From Amphiduros pacificus (taxonomy: Eukaryota; Annelida; Polychaeta; Phyllodocida; Hesionidae), in the NCBI GenBank assembly GCA_949316495.1, contig OX439000.1, positions 72,980,570 through 73,044,569 on the forward strand: a stretch of 64,000 nucleotides of DNA, in the 5' to 3' direction. The notes under the pieces were generated by a model. It was given only the letters and a program-made list of their open reading frames with translations. It had not been told where the DNA came from and searched no databases. Below are positions 50,435-63,897 of this stretch, piece after piece. Within the stretch, counting starts at the first letter, position 1. Each line of letters starts with the position of its first letter. Both the position numbers and the translations under genes were made by a program.

Positions 50435-53400
50435 ATGGCAGAGGACAACAGTAAAAGCGTGAGTAATCCATTTTGTAGTTTGCGTGACAACAAGAAGCTC
50501 TTTTAAAGTGACAAGTATTTAAACAAATTGAGCTCACATTGCACATCCTATGGTTACCATAGTCTGAGTTTTGTTGATATATATCTTCGTGTTTGTTTCA
50601 GCAGAATAAATTCAACGAGGAGGAACTTTTTGGTTTGTCATGATTCTGTTAATAAACATCATTTATAAATATTTGTAACAATTGCACATGTCTTTAAAAT
50701 AAATTGTGTTACTAAATGTGTACATAGTGTTATGTAATGAAATACCTATAATTCAATACAAAGGTAACTTACACAAGTAATTTCAATTAGTGATTATGTT
50801 TTGACACATCGACCTATTTGCTTTATTCGCTAGTTAAGGCATTCCAAAAATGCATATTGTTGCATTGTCTGTAGAATCTGTGCATCTCTACCCAGAGGAA
50901 AATGACCAGGAAAAGTCAAACAAAATATTGTTTTTCAGAAGCATTTTCATTATTTGACAAAGACGGAGATGGAAAAATAACTTGTGAAGAACTTGGTACA
51001 GTAATGAGGTCATTAGGTCAAAACCCCACCGAATCTGACCTCAAGGATATGGTAAATGAGGTGGACACTGATGGTAAGTTAACAATTAACATTCATGATT
51101 CTATAATCAATGACCTCAATGATCATGATGTACTATTTACTAAAGACATATTGTGTTAAAAATGTGAATCCCCGAGACTGGTTTGTGGCCAGATTAGGCC
51201 TCTCAAAGTCTGGTAGGTAATGTAGAGACACACCATTAAATGTCTATTTACAGTTTTGATGCAATATTCAACCAACTTGGTGCCGGAATTTTCTTTGTGC
51301 TTTCATAGCTTGACTGAAACTTTAACACATGATTTTGACACTAACGCGATAGGAGCAAATGCAAGACACATTTATCTGGTTTGAATACCGTCTCTACCTT
51401 CATCATCACTGTCTATGACATGAATACCGACTCTACCTTCATCATCACTGTCTGTGGCATGAATACCGTCTCTACCTTCATCATCACTGTCTGTGGCATG
51501 AATACCGACTCTACCTTCATCATCACTGTCTATGACATGAATACCGACTCTACCTTCATCATCACTGTCTGTGACATGAATACCGACTCTACCTTCATCA
51601 TCACTGTCTATGATATTGATACCGACTCTACCTTCATCATCACTGTCTGTGGCATGAATACCGACTCTACCTTCATCATCACTGTCTGTGACATAAATAC
51701 CGACTCTACCTTCATCATCACTGTCTGTGGCATGAATACCGACTCTACCTTCATCATCACTGTCTGTAGCATGAATACCGTCTCTACCTTCATCATCACT
51801 GTCTGTGGCATGAATACCGTCTCTGCCTTCATCATCACTGTCTGTGGCATGAATACCGTCTCTACCTTCATCATCACTGTCTGTGGCATAAATACCGACT
51901 CTACCTTCATCATCACTGTCTGTGGCATGAATACCGACTCTACCTTCATCATCACTGTCTGTAGCATGAATACCGTCTCTACCTTCATCATCACTGTCTG
52001 TGGCATGAATACCGTCTCTACCTTCATCATCACTGTCTGTGGCATGAATACCGTCTCTACCTTCATCATCACTGTCTGTAACATAAATACTGACTCTACC
52101 TTCATCATCACTGTCTATGATATTGATACCGTCTCTACCTTCATCATCACTGTCTGTGACATGAATACCGTCTCTACCTTCATCATCACTGTCTGTGACA
52201 TGAATACCGACTCTACCTTCATCATCACTGTCTGTGACATGAATACCGACTCTACCTTCATCATCACTGTCTATGATATTGATACCGACTCTACCTTCAT
52301 CATCACTGTCTGTGACATGAATACCGACTCTACCTTCATCATCACTGTCTGTGGCATGAATACCGACTCTACCTTCATCATCACTGTCTGTGACATGAAT
52401 ACCGACTCTACCTTCATCATCACTGTCTATGATATTGATACCGACTCTACCTTCATCATCACTGTCTGTGACATGAATACCGACTCTACCTTCATCATCA
52501 CTGTCTGTGGCATGAATACCGACTCTACCTTCATCATCACTGTCTTTGACATGAATACCGACTCTACCTTCATCATCACTGTCTGTGGCATGAATACCGA
52601 CTCTACCTTCATCATCACTGTCTATGATATTGATACCGACTCTACCTTCATCATCACTGTCTATGATATTGATACCGACTCTACCTTCATCATCACTGTC
52701 TGTGGCATGAAAACCGACTCTACCTTCATCATCACTGTCTGTGGCATGAATACCGACTCTACCTTCATCATCACTGTCTGTGACATGAATACCGACTCTA
52801 CCTTCATCATCACTGTCTGTGACATGAATACCGACTCTACCTTCATCATCACTGTCTGTGACATGAATACCGACTCTACCTTCATCATCACTGTCTGTGG
52901 CATGAATACCGACTCAACATTCATCATCACTGTCTATGATATTGATACCGACTCTACCTTCATCATCACTGTCTGTGGCATGAATACCGTCTCTACCTTC
53001 ATCATCACTGTCTGTGGCATGAATACCGTCTCTACCTTCATCATCACTGTCTATGACATGAATACCGACTCTACCTTCATCATCACTGTCTGTGGCATGA
53101 ATACCGTCTCTACCTTCATCATCACTGTCTGTGGCATGAATACCGACTCTACCTTCATCATCACTGTCTATGACATGAATACCGACTCTACCTTCATCAT
53201 CACTGTCTGTGGCATGAATACCGACTCTACCTTCATCATCACTGTCTGTGACATAAATACCGACTCTACCTTCATCATCACTGTCTGTGGCATGAATACC
53301 GACTCTACCTTCATCATCACTGTCTGTGGCATGAATACCGACTCTACCTTTATCAACACCGTCTGTGGCATGAATACCGACTCTACCTTCATCATCACTG

Positions 53401-56400
53401 TCTGTGACATGAATACCGACTCTACCTTTATCAACACCGTCTGTGGCATGAATACCGACTCTACCTTCATCATCACTGTCTGTGGCATGAATACTGACTC
53501 TACCTTCATCATCACTGTCTGTAACATGAATACTGACTCTACCTTCATCATCACTGTCTGTGACATGAATACCGACTCTACCTTTATCAACACCGTCTGT
53601 GGCATGAATACCGACTCTACCTTCATCATCACTGTCTGTAACATGAATACTGACTCTACCTTCATCATCACTGTCTGTGGCATGAATACCGACTCTACCT
53701 TCATCATCACTGTCTGTGACATGAATACCGACTCTACCTTTATCAACACCGTCTGTGGCATGAATACCGACTCTACCTTCATCATCACTGTCTGTGGCAT
53801 GAATACTGACTCTACCTTCATCATCACTGTCTGTGACATGAATACCGACTCTACCTTTATCAACACCGTCTGTGACATGAATACCGACTAGACCTTCATC
53901 ATCACTGTCTATGACATGAATACCGACTCTACCTTTATCAACACTGTCTGTGGCATGAATACCGTCTCTACCTTCATCATCACTGTCTGTGACATGAATA
54001 CCGACTCTACCTTCATCATCACTGTCTGTGACATGAATACTGTCTCTACCTTCATCATCACTGTCTGTAACATGAATACTGACTCTACCTTCATCATCAC
54101 TGTCTGTGGCATGAATACCGACTCTACCTTCATCATCACTGTCTGTGGCATGAATACCGACTCTACCTTTATCAACACCGTCTGTGGCATGAATACCGAC
54201 TCTACCTTCATCATCACTGTCTGTGACATGAATACCGACTCGACCTTCATCATCACTGTCTGTGACATGAATACCAACTCTACATTCATCATCACTGTCT
54301 GTGGCATGAATACGACTCTACATTCATCATCAGTGTCTATGATATTGATACCGACTCTACATTCATCATCACTGTCTGTGGCATGAATACCGACTCTACC
54401 TTTATCATCACTGTCTGTGACATGAATACCGACTCGACCTTCATCTTCACTGTCTGTGACATGAATACCGACTCTACCTTCATCATCACTGTCTGTGACA
54501 TGAATACCAACTCTACATTCATCATCACTGTCTGTGGCATGAATACCGACTCTACCTTTATCAACACCGTCTGTGGCATGAATACCGACTCTACCTTCAT
54601 CATCACTGTCTGTGACATGAATACCGACTCGACCTTCATCATCACTGTCTGTGACATGAATACCGACTCGACCTTCATCATCACTGTCTGTGACATGAAT
54701 ACCAACTCTACATTCATCATCACTGTCTGTGGCATGAATACGACTCTACATTCATCATCAGTGTCTATGATATTGATACCGACTCGACCTTCATCTTCAC
54801 TGTCTGTGACATGAATACCGACTCTACCTTCATCATCACTGTCTGTGACATGAATACCAACTCTACATTCATCATCACTGTCTGTGGCATGAATACCGAC
54901 TCTACCTTTATCAACACCGTCTGTGGCATGAATACCGACTCTACCTTCATCATCACTGTCTGTGGCATGAATACCGACTCGACCTTCATCATCACTGTCT
55001 GTGACATGAATACCGACTCTACCTTCATATTCACTGTCTGTGACATGAATACCGACTCTACCTTTATCATCACTGTCTGTGACATGAATACCGACTCGAC
55101 CTTCATCATCACTGTCTGTGACATGAATACCAACTCTACATTCATCATCACTGTCTGTGGCATGAATACTGACTCTACCTTCATCATCACTGTCTGTGGC
55201 ATGAATACCGACTCTACCTTCATCATCACTGTCTGTGGCATGAATACCGACTCTACCTTTATCAACACCGTCTGTGGCATGAATATCGACTCTACCTTCA
55301 TCATCACTGTCTGTGACATGAATACCGACTCGACCTTCATCATCACTGTCTGTGACATGAATACCAACTCTACATTCATCATCACTGTCTGTGGCATGAA
55401 TACGACTCTACATTCATCATCAGTGTCTATGATATTGATACCGACTCTACATTCATAATCACTGTCTGTGGCATGAATACCGACTCTACCTTTATCATCA
55501 CTGTCTGTGACATGAATACCGACTCGACCTTCATCATCACTGTCTGTGACATGAATACTGTCTCTACCTTCATCATCACTGTCTGTAACATGAATACTGA
55601 CTCTACCTTCATCATCACTGTCTGTGACATGAATACCAACTCTACCTTCATCATCACTGTCTGTGACATGAATACTGTCTCTACCTTCATCATCACTGTC
55701 TGTAACATGAATACTGACTCTACCTTTATCATCACTGTCTGTGACATGAATACCAACTCTACCTTCATCATCACTGTCTGTGACATGAATACTGTCTCTA
55801 CCTTCATCATCACTGTCTGTAACATGAATACTGACTCTACCTTCATCATCACTGTCTGTGGCATGAATACCGACTCTACCTTCATCATCACTGTCTGTGG
55901 CATGAATACCGACTCTACCTTCATCATCACTGTCTGTGACATGAATACCGACTCGACCTTCATCATCACTGTCTGTGACATGAATACCAACTCTACATTC
56001 ATCATCACTGTCTGTGGCATGAATACGACTCTACATTCATCATCAGTGTCTATGATATTGATACCGACTCTACATTCATCATCACTGTCTGTGGCATGAA
56101 TACCGACTCTACCTTTATCATCACTGTCTGTGACATGAATACCGACTCGACCTTCATCATCACTGTCTGTGACATGAATACCAACTCTACCTTCATCATC
56201 ACTGTCTGTGACATGAATACCGACTCTACCTTTATCATCACTGTCTGTGACATGAATACCGACTCTACCTTCATCTTCACTGTCTGTGACATGAATACCG
56301 ACTCTACCTTTATCAACACTGTCTGTGATATTGATACCGACTCGACCTTCATCATCACTGTCTGTGGCATGAATACGACTCTACATTCATGATCAGTGTC

Positions 56401-57230
56401 TATGATATTGATACCGACTCGACCTTCATGATCACTGTCTGTGGCATGAATACTGACTCTACCTTCATCATCACTGTCAGTGGCATGAATACTGACTCTA
56501 CCTTCATCATCACTGTCTATGGCATGAATACCAACTCTACCTTCATCATCACTGTCTGTGGCATGAATACCGATTCTACCTTCATCATCACTGTTTGTGG
56601 CATGAATACTGACTCATTGACATCATCACTGTCAGAATCTCTCTACATTGTTAACAGATTTCTATATCACAACCATTTACACATGTTTGTATACTATCCA
56701 AATCTTTTTCATAAGCAACAGTGAATATCATTAGTTCAATTCAATTATCAAGCCTTAATAGTAATATCCATAACTTTCATTCCATTTCACCTTTAATACA
56801 AGGAAACATTTTCTGACAGTTACATATTCCAAATCTTGAATTCAAAACAGGAAATGGAGCCATAGATTTTGATGAATTTTTGACAATGATTAAAAATAAG
56901 CCAACACCAAAAGATTCAGACGAGGAAATCCGTGAAGCTTTCAAGGTGTTTGACAAAGATGGCAACGGTTTAATCTCAGCCGCTGAGTTACGTCACGTGA
57001 TGACAAACCTTGGCGAGAGACTGACAGACGAGGAAGTGGATGAAATGATACGCGAGGCAGATGTCGACGGGGACGGGCAGATCAACTATGAAGGTAGGAT
57101 AATCAGAGAGAATCACTAAATACAAACTTTGAAATACTACCAGGAAAGTTTGGGTAATGGTACATTGTTTACAAGGCAAGGAGATTGCCCAGGTAAAGGG
57201 GTAATTAATTTAATGAAGCTTTACTTGTTC

Positions 57231-57310
<80 letters not shown>

Positions 57311-58402
57311 TTTGTATAGCGCTGATACCAGACAAGTCTGTTCATAGCGCTGATAAGTAAATATAGCTAGGTAAAAGGTATAAGAATTGAAAGTTAGGAA
57401 GTGCAGAAAGCACAAAATAATTCATTCACAGTATCATACAATAAAATGCATGAGATGAGCTGACAGTATTTCTTTAACAATGAGGGTATGCCTGGAAAAG
57501 ACAGTATACTATATATCAATGAGGGTATGCCTGGAAAAGGCAGTATACAATAAATATAGCAATGAGGTTATGTATAGAAAAGACAGTATACTATATATCA
57601 ATGAGGGTATGCCTGGAAAAGGCAGTATACAATAAATATAGCAATGAGGTTATGTATAGAAAAGACAGTATACTATATATCAATGAGGGTATGCCTGGAA
57701 AAGACAGTATACTATATATCAATGAGGGTATGCCTGGAAAAGGCAGTATACTATATATCAATGAGGGTATGCATGACAAAGGCAGTATACTATATATCAA
57801 TGAGGGTATGCCTGGAAAAAGCAGTATACTATATATCAATGAGGTTATGTATAGAAAAGGCAGTATACTATATATCAATGAGGGTATGCATGACAAAGGC
57901 AGTAAACTATATCTCAATGCGGGTATGCATGACAAAGGCAGTATACTATATATCAATGCGGGTATGCATGACAAAGGCAGTATACTATATACCAATGAGG
58001 ATATGCATGGAAAAAGGCAGTATACTATATATCAATGAGGGTATGCATGACAAAGGCAGTATACTATATATCATTGAGGGTATGCATGACAAAGGCAGTA
58101 TACTATATATCAATGAGAGCGTGTATGGAAAAGGCAATATACTATATTAATTATGGGAGTATGCTTAAAGGCCACATAAAGCACTAGATATGACGTAAGC
58201 ATGTAATCATTTTTGATTAAGCACTTGCCATACCTTTGTGTATATAAATGCTTATCTATACTAGCCATATGTGTATGTGTTTGGAGAAGCTCAGTTTGAA
58301 CGAACATAATGGTTTTTATGATAGTTATGAAATATCTCTTAAATATTAATTGTTAAAAATTTCTTTCCAGAATTTGTAACAATGATGGCAGCAAAAAATT
58401 AA
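50435..58402 (+). CDS. Calmodulin-like gene D, closest to calmodulin (154 aa, 5 exons)
   Basis: Exons: 50435-50458 (ends AAAAGC|GTGAGT), 50602-50632, 50939-51073, 56851-57093, 58371-58402 (TAA). The sum is 465 nt with no stop. The EF-loops are all canonical: [12 protein letters not shown] (residues 25-36), [12 protein letters not shown] (61-72), [12 protein letters not shown] (98-109) and [12 protein letters not shown] (134-145). Flanking helices keep calmodulin wording ([39 protein letters not shown]). A four-site Ca2+ sensor that binds target helices is the expected role. The EF1 exon is 135 nt, 9 nt shorter than in A, B and C, so three residues before the first helix (EFK of EFKEAF) are missing. 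The head MAEDNSKS is new. Intron 3 is 5.8 kb, nearly all minisatellite; intron 4 holds a second array. Downstream AATAAA occurs near 59209. Confidence 0.92.
51385..56625. repeat. 39-bp minisatellite filling gene D intron 3, about 134 copies
   Basis: The unit is ctctaccttcatcatcactg followed by tctgtgacatgaataccga. Variants cluster: 'tatcaacacc' units appear only after about 53340. A one-base-shorter unit (gaatacgactctacattc, then a 'tatgatattgatacc' unit) recurs at about 54307, 54736, 55398, 56021 and 56370, spacings of 11, 17, 16 and 9 units, marking higher-order copying. Open frames of up to 836 codons are artefacts of the 39-bp period. Confidence 0.97.
57230..57365. repeat. (AAT)n with a short dispersed-repeat tail
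   Basis: About 26 AAT units are followed by atttgtatagcgctgatacc and a second agcgctgataagt. '(AAT)n + tatagcgc' is a common end of invertebrate SINE/LINE copies (family knowledge), so this is probably a truncated retroposon. Confidence 0.6.
57480..58150. repeat. 39-bp minisatellite in gene D intron 4, about 17 copies
   Basis: The unit is ggtatgcctggaaaaggcag followed by tatactatatatcaatgag, with 'catgacaaagg' and 'tatgtatagaaaagg' variants. Its sequence is unrelated to the 39-bp array in intron 3. Confidence 0.95.
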
Positions 58403-58771
58403 AGGGAAACAACTGAATACATGGCCTGTTACTCCAACGATAGATGTGTTATTATTGACTGATTCCCGCATGAACAATGAACTTTACTTATCGTACATCA
58501 AGGGTTAATGAAAGGATCACTTTCTCTTTCTTCCAAAACCCTACACATCGGAAAAATAGAATGCAAGGTGATGAATTTATCCTTATAAGGAAAGTAAGTC
58601 AGGTGATGTCCTGAGTTGAAAATGTCATTCCACAAAATCAGAACATGGATTACCTAAACGGGGTATAGGAGAAAGATGGATATATTTAAATTTTTTTTAT
58701 TTGATATAGATATATCATTATGGACTCCATTCATAGTATTGAAAAAATAAATTTCATAATTGATCTATCAA

Positions 58772-58778
<7 letters not shown>
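58403..58778. other. 3' flank of gene D
   Basis: Unique A+T-rich sequence, probably the 3'-UTR and beyond. No separate feature seen. Confidence 0.4.

Positions 58779-58840
<62 letters not shown>
58779..58840. repeat. (TA)n microsatellite
   Basis: A TA tract just left of the inverted repeat at 58853-59040. Confidence 0.95.
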
Positions 58841-59040
<200 letters not shown>

Positions 59041-60200
59041 CCTACACCTTGAGACAGAGAACCATATCATGAAGTGTGTGTGTAGTATGTTATTGTTTGT
59101 CCCTTAGTGTGGTTTATGAAGTTAAATTTCAGAATACATTATTTACATCTTAAAATACCTTTTCCAGATATATACTGTTATGATTTGCATATTCCACTAA
59201 ATAACACAATAAAGAGCATATTCTGTGTTGCTGATCTTATGATTTAAGCACCTGTCCAATGATTGACTCAGATCATACTCTGAAGGACTAATGCCATAAT
59301 CTATGCATCCCATAGATTTGGGTGGTATCACTTTTCTTAATGTACATTGTCAAAGTTTGTATGAAAACGTGATGACTCTAGTTTCCTTAGCCGTCTGGGC
59401 ATACATTTTTAATGTGTGATGATTCAATGTAATTATATACATTTTACCTATGTAAAGTATAAATGTTATATAGTAAATAAACTAACATTTCTTAGTCAGC
59501 TGTCAATGAATATGCAAAGTGCCATATGTGAAAAAGACTTGAAAAGGTAGTCCCGGAGGATTTGTGTTAGGTTGCACTTCAAAATGTTTTGTAGTTTTGC
59601 CAAATGTTAATCAATAATTACATCAAACTCCCCCAGGGCTCAATACGTATGTTGTAATGAAAGAAATATTTCTTATGATTTTTACAGTATGAAATATATA
59701 ACATTCATATACTCTTCAAGTTGACCATCTCCATCTATCCTTTGTGATAAATAAAATACATGTTTAATAGATCTTAATTTTAACTTTGTATGCGATGTCT
59801 TTGTTATCAGTATCAGAAAACACAAAGAAAAAGGCACAAACAGTACACTTAGATTTAACTGAAATCTTTGTCATGTGAATGTATGACGTACAAATCTGAC
59901 TGATGATCAGTTGGCTAATACGTTGATTTACATTTCAGTTCATGTATTAATAGCAATCTCTTTAAAAGATTTGAAACATGATGATACCTTGTTTAATGTT
60001 AGATTTAAAGTTCAGGGTCAATTAAAGGTCGCCCATAATCAAATATGATTGGAATAGGTTATATAACCTAAAAGTACACGATTATCTCAAAAGAGTAAAA
60101 GTTAATTCGTTTACATACCAAATATGGCTTTAAATGGGGAAATCTGTTTTAGATCCAAAAGGTTACTTACTCACGCAAATTTTAATGTACGAAACTAACC
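59041..60200. other. Intergenic, no feature seen
   Basis: A+T-rich sequence with possible late poly(A) signals for gene D (AATAAA near 59209). No exon or repeat is supported. Confidence 0.45.
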
Positions 60201-60206
60201 GTGGAG

Positions 60207-61495
60207 ATGGGTATATGCTGTGTGGTACTAATGATGGTGTTTGCCCTGGATATGGGTATATGCTGTGTGGTACTAATGATGGGGTTTGCCGGGGAGATGG
60301 GTCTATGCTGTGTGGTTCTAATGATGGTGTTTGCCGTGGAGATGGGTCGATGCTGTGTGGTTTTAATGATGAGGTTTGCCGTGGAGATGGGTATATGCTG
60401 TGTGGTACTAATGATGGTGTTTGCCTGGGAGATGGGTCTATGCTGTGTGGTTCTAATGATGGGGTTTGCCGGGGAGATGGGTCTATGCTGTGTGGTTCTA
60501 ATGATGGGGTTTGCCGGGGAGATGGGTCTATGCTGTGTGGTACTAATGATGGTGTTTGCCTGGGAGATGGGTCTATGCTGTGTGGGTTTAATGATGGTGT
60601 TTGCCGTGGAGATGGGTCTATGCTGTGTGGTTTTAATGATGAGGTTTGCCGTGGAGATGGGTCTATGCTGTGTGGTGCTAATGATGGGGTTTGCCCTGGA
60701 TATGGGTATATGCTGTGTGGTACTAATGATGGTGTTTGCCTGGGAGATGGGTCTATGCTGTGTGGTTCTAATGATGGTGTTTGCCGTGGAGATGGGTATA
60801 TGCTGTGTGGTTCTAATGATGGGGTTTGCCTGGGAGATGGGTCTATGCTGTGTGGTTCTAATGATGGGGTTTGCCTGGGAGATGGGTCTATTCTGTGTGG
60901 TTCTAATGATGGTGTTTGCCTGGGAGATGGGTCTATGCTGTGTGGTACTAATGATGGTGTTTGCCTGGGAGATGGGTATATGCTGTGTGGTTCTAATGAT
61001 GGGGTTTGCCTGGGAGATGGGTCTATGCTGTGTGGTACTAATGATGGTGTTTGCCTGGGAGATGGGTCTATGCTGTGTGGTACTAATGATGGGGTTTGCC
61101 GTGGAGATGGGTCTATGCTGTGTGGTACTAATGATGGGGTTTGCCGTGGAGATGGGTCTATGCTGTGTGGTACTAATGATGGTGTTTGCCTGGGAGATGG
61201 GTCTATGCTGTGTGGTTCTAATGATGGGGTTTGCCGTGGAGATGGGTCTATGCTGTGTGGTACTAATGATGGTGTTTGCCTGGGAGATGGGTATATGCTG
61301 TGTGGTTCTAATGATGGGGTTTGCCGTGGAGATGGGTCTATGCTGTGTGGTTCTAATGATGGGGTTTGCCGTGGAGATGGGTCTATGCTGTGTGGTGCTA
61401 ATGATGGGGTTTGCCGTGGAGATGGGTCTATGCTGTGTGATACTAATGATGGTGTTTGCCATGGAGATGGGTCTATGCTGTGTGGTGCTAATGAG
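60207..61495. repeat. 45-bp minisatellite between genes D and E, about 28 copies
   Basis: The unit is gtctatgctgtgtggttcta followed by atgatggtgtttgccgtgga and gatgg. Open frames exist on three of the six frames (15-residue period, MLCGSNDGVCRGDGS type). Each unit has two cysteines in one frame, but no start, splice or signal context supports a gene. Confidence 0.95.
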
Positions 61496-61599
61496 CCACA
61501 AGGAGACCAACGATTTATAGAAAATCCCCTGTTTCTGGGGCATATCAGGAGTGATATAAAATAATTTTGATTATCTTCAGATAGCTTACAGTGTGATTA

Positions 61600-62650
61600 T
61601 TCTTTGAGTCTCTGTACAACGGCACCAGATCTAATAATTTCTGATCATCCGATGATCAAAATCTACCTCAATGTGAAACGACCTTTACCTCCCAAATAAT
61701 AAATTAAGTATAGGAATTTAAAAAATCTTGAAAAAGAAGCCTTAAGAAAGGATATTAGGTCCATCATTCATGACTCGGAAATATGGGAAGAGCTTTCTCT
61801 ATTGGCATGGTAGATAAACAAACTGACATCTTTAACTGATAAACAGGCTCCATTAAAAGAGACTAGCATACTAGGAAAAAGGGAAGATCTCTCAAAAGAT
61901 AGCTGACTTCTGAGAAGGATGAATAAAACAAATTTATAGAAGTGAACTCAAATATTCATAGATGAAAATAAATGTTGGCAAAACTGAGATGTTGATCTGT
62001 GATAGACATAGTACTGCTGTAAGATATGACATCAGTACTGTATCAGTTGGAGGTACAGATATCTCAGTCTGTGGTTGACCTAGCTATCATTCTTGACTCA
62101 AAAACTGGACATGAAGGCACAAATCAGTATAATGTGCAGATAGGTCATTACCACATCGGAAACATTGCTGCCATCAGACAGTGTCTAGGTGACTGGGCAG
62201 ACTCTAACTCTAACTTTGTCACCTCCATCCATGACTTCGAATGTGGTTTCCTTGCTGGTCTTCCTACTTCAGACACCAAGAAGCTGCAGCATGTGTAATG
62301 GAATATCAGGGAATATGAGCACATATCTGAGAAAAAGAAGGAACTACACTGGATCCAATGCGTTCCAGAATAGAATTTAAATTGCTCCTTGCTGTCTAGA
62401 TAGTAATGAGTGGTAAGGCACCCCTTGCCTGTGTGGCCTACTCCAGATAAGACAGAGTAAAAGGGGCTAGAGGTCTAATATCTGCATTGACCTGATTTTT
62501 CCCAAAACTTCCCAAGGCTCTGAAATTCCCTCCCTCATGATATTTGTTACTATAAGATGAGAATGATTTGCTTATTTGGGGTTTTACATCATTTTCAACA
62601 TTACTTCAAAAATTTCAAGCAGGCCATGTTTAAGATTATTTATTTATGTA
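61600..62650 (+). mobile_element. LINE remnant (L2/CR1-like) with its RT core missing
   Basis: The order of remains is the end of the endonuclease (ISDHPMIKIYLNVKRPLPP), a linker (LEKEALRKDIRSIIHDSE, LTSLTDKQAPLKE), then directly the RT thumb and C-terminal region (KINVGKTEMLICDR, NVQIGHYHIGNIAAIRQ, FLAGLPTSDTKKLQ). The reverse transcriptase core between them (about 61940-61960) is deleted. Several stops. A distinct family from the other two LINEs. Confidence 0.72.
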
Positions 62651-63204
62651 TGCATTTAGGCAAATTTTAAGCTGTTTGGGATATATTCACATAATTGAAA
62701 ATATTGTCACTGTGCTGGACAAAATGATGTGTTCAACCAAATAAAAGGCTCTGTGATAAAACAATGTACTGTATAAATGAAATGTTCTCAATTATGCATA
62801 GGTCACTCTAGTTACTACCAAGGAGAGTACATATGAGTAATGGGCAATATTCCTTTTGTTTCAAGCAAAATTGCTTTTGTTTAATCCAATATTCCTTTTG
62901 TTTCCACCTCACCAAGGTTTTAATTCCTTTAAATCGATATACAATCCTAAGAGTGTATGACATCTATCACATACCACTATTGATGAGGGTGCAAGGTGTC
63001 AACCTCGGGATACCAGGAGAGGGTGAGATAACCAAGATACTGTGTGGGACAGACAGAAAAAAGACCATCAAGTGTTGAACATTAATTCAGACTTTCATTT
63101 CTCTTTTTAAACAGAATCATAATCATACTATTTAATGAAAAATAAGCCTCATATATTTATATTTAATAGTTTGAGAAAATATTCTGTTGAGATGGATGAG
63201 TATT
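62651..63204. other. Intergenic, no gene seen
   Basis: Short repeats of attccttttgtttc occur near 62850-62910. The open frame at 62833-63078 shows no domain. Confidence 0.45.
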
Positions 63205-63365
63205 GTTTGTTTGTTTGTTTGGGGTTTTACATCACTTTCAACATTATTTCAGTCATTTCGTGATGAGACCTCCTTGTAGCATATACAGTGCTACCTCACT
63301 GAAATTTCATGTCGCAGGTCCTTGGCATGACAATCCACCCGGTAACAGATTTACAAGGACAAAGG
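63205..63365. repeat. Dispersed repeat, mollusc-type 'ggggttttacatca' family
   Basis: Contains gtttgtttggggttttacat, cactttcaacattatttcag and tcatttcgtgatgag. Partial copies occur at 62570-62625 and inside the foldback element at 41103-41165. Full-length limits cannot be set from three partial copies. Confidence 0.6.
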
Positions 63366-63719
63366 GTTAACCTTTTGGGCACGGGTCTTAACCTTTTGGG
63401 CATGTCATCATCATTACGTGGCAATGGGGACAAAAGTAATAATTTTACAAACAGAACTCTCTCTTAATGACTCCCTTTATTGCTTTTATTTCCAAAGCAA
63501 ACATTTATTCATCCTTTTTATAATGATATAAGAGAATATAAGAGCTATGTGGTATGTAACTTAGATGCTCACTACATAAGAATAATGTCACATCACTTGT
63601 TAGGCCCATAAGGTATTAAGAGACAATTTGCAGCCATCTTCACTTCAGTGCTTTCACAGCCAATCATGGTTCACGGATCACTGGAGCCTACAACATGCAT
63701 CAAACATTTATGTGCGTAT

Positions 63720-63882
63720 CACCCCAACAAGCCACAAAAATACACAAATATTAGCCATTTATGATTCATCATATAAATATTTCTGAGATTGAAATTATTA
63801 TCCACAGTATCCACAGCACATTTAGACTGGTAATTTATAGAACCTAACAGACACAGGACATAACAGGACTTCCAAACACAAA
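63720..63882 (+). promoter_or_regulatory. Promoter and 5'-UTR module of gene E
   Basis: Aligns with the region upstream of gene D (50270-50434), including the TATA-like TTTATAGA at 63834-63841, 41 bp before the ATG. Confidence 0.58.
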
Positions 63883-63897
63883 ATGGCAGATAAACAT
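63883..63897 (+). CDS. Calmodulin-like gene E, first coding exon (partial)
   Basis: ATGGCAGATAAACAT then GTGAGT reads MADKH with a consensus donor in phase 0, the same phase as exon 1 of gene D ([14 protein letters not shown]). Calmodulin itself starts MADQ. The upstream 160 bp are homologous to the gene D promoter, so this is very probably the start of another tandem calmodulin-like copy whose remaining exons lie beyond the right edge. With only 15 coding bases, the call rests on the duplicated upstream module. Confidence 0.62.

Noticed and set aside
51381-56724. 836-codon [13 protein letters not shown]-type frame
   Set aside because: 39-bp array inside gene D intron 3; the flanking exons splice over it.
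60134-61564. 476-codon Cys-rich frame (MLCGSNDGVC type)
   Set aside because: Tempting as a Cys-rich secreted repeat protein, but it is open on three frames including the reverse, lacks a signal peptide, and follows the 45-bp period exactly.
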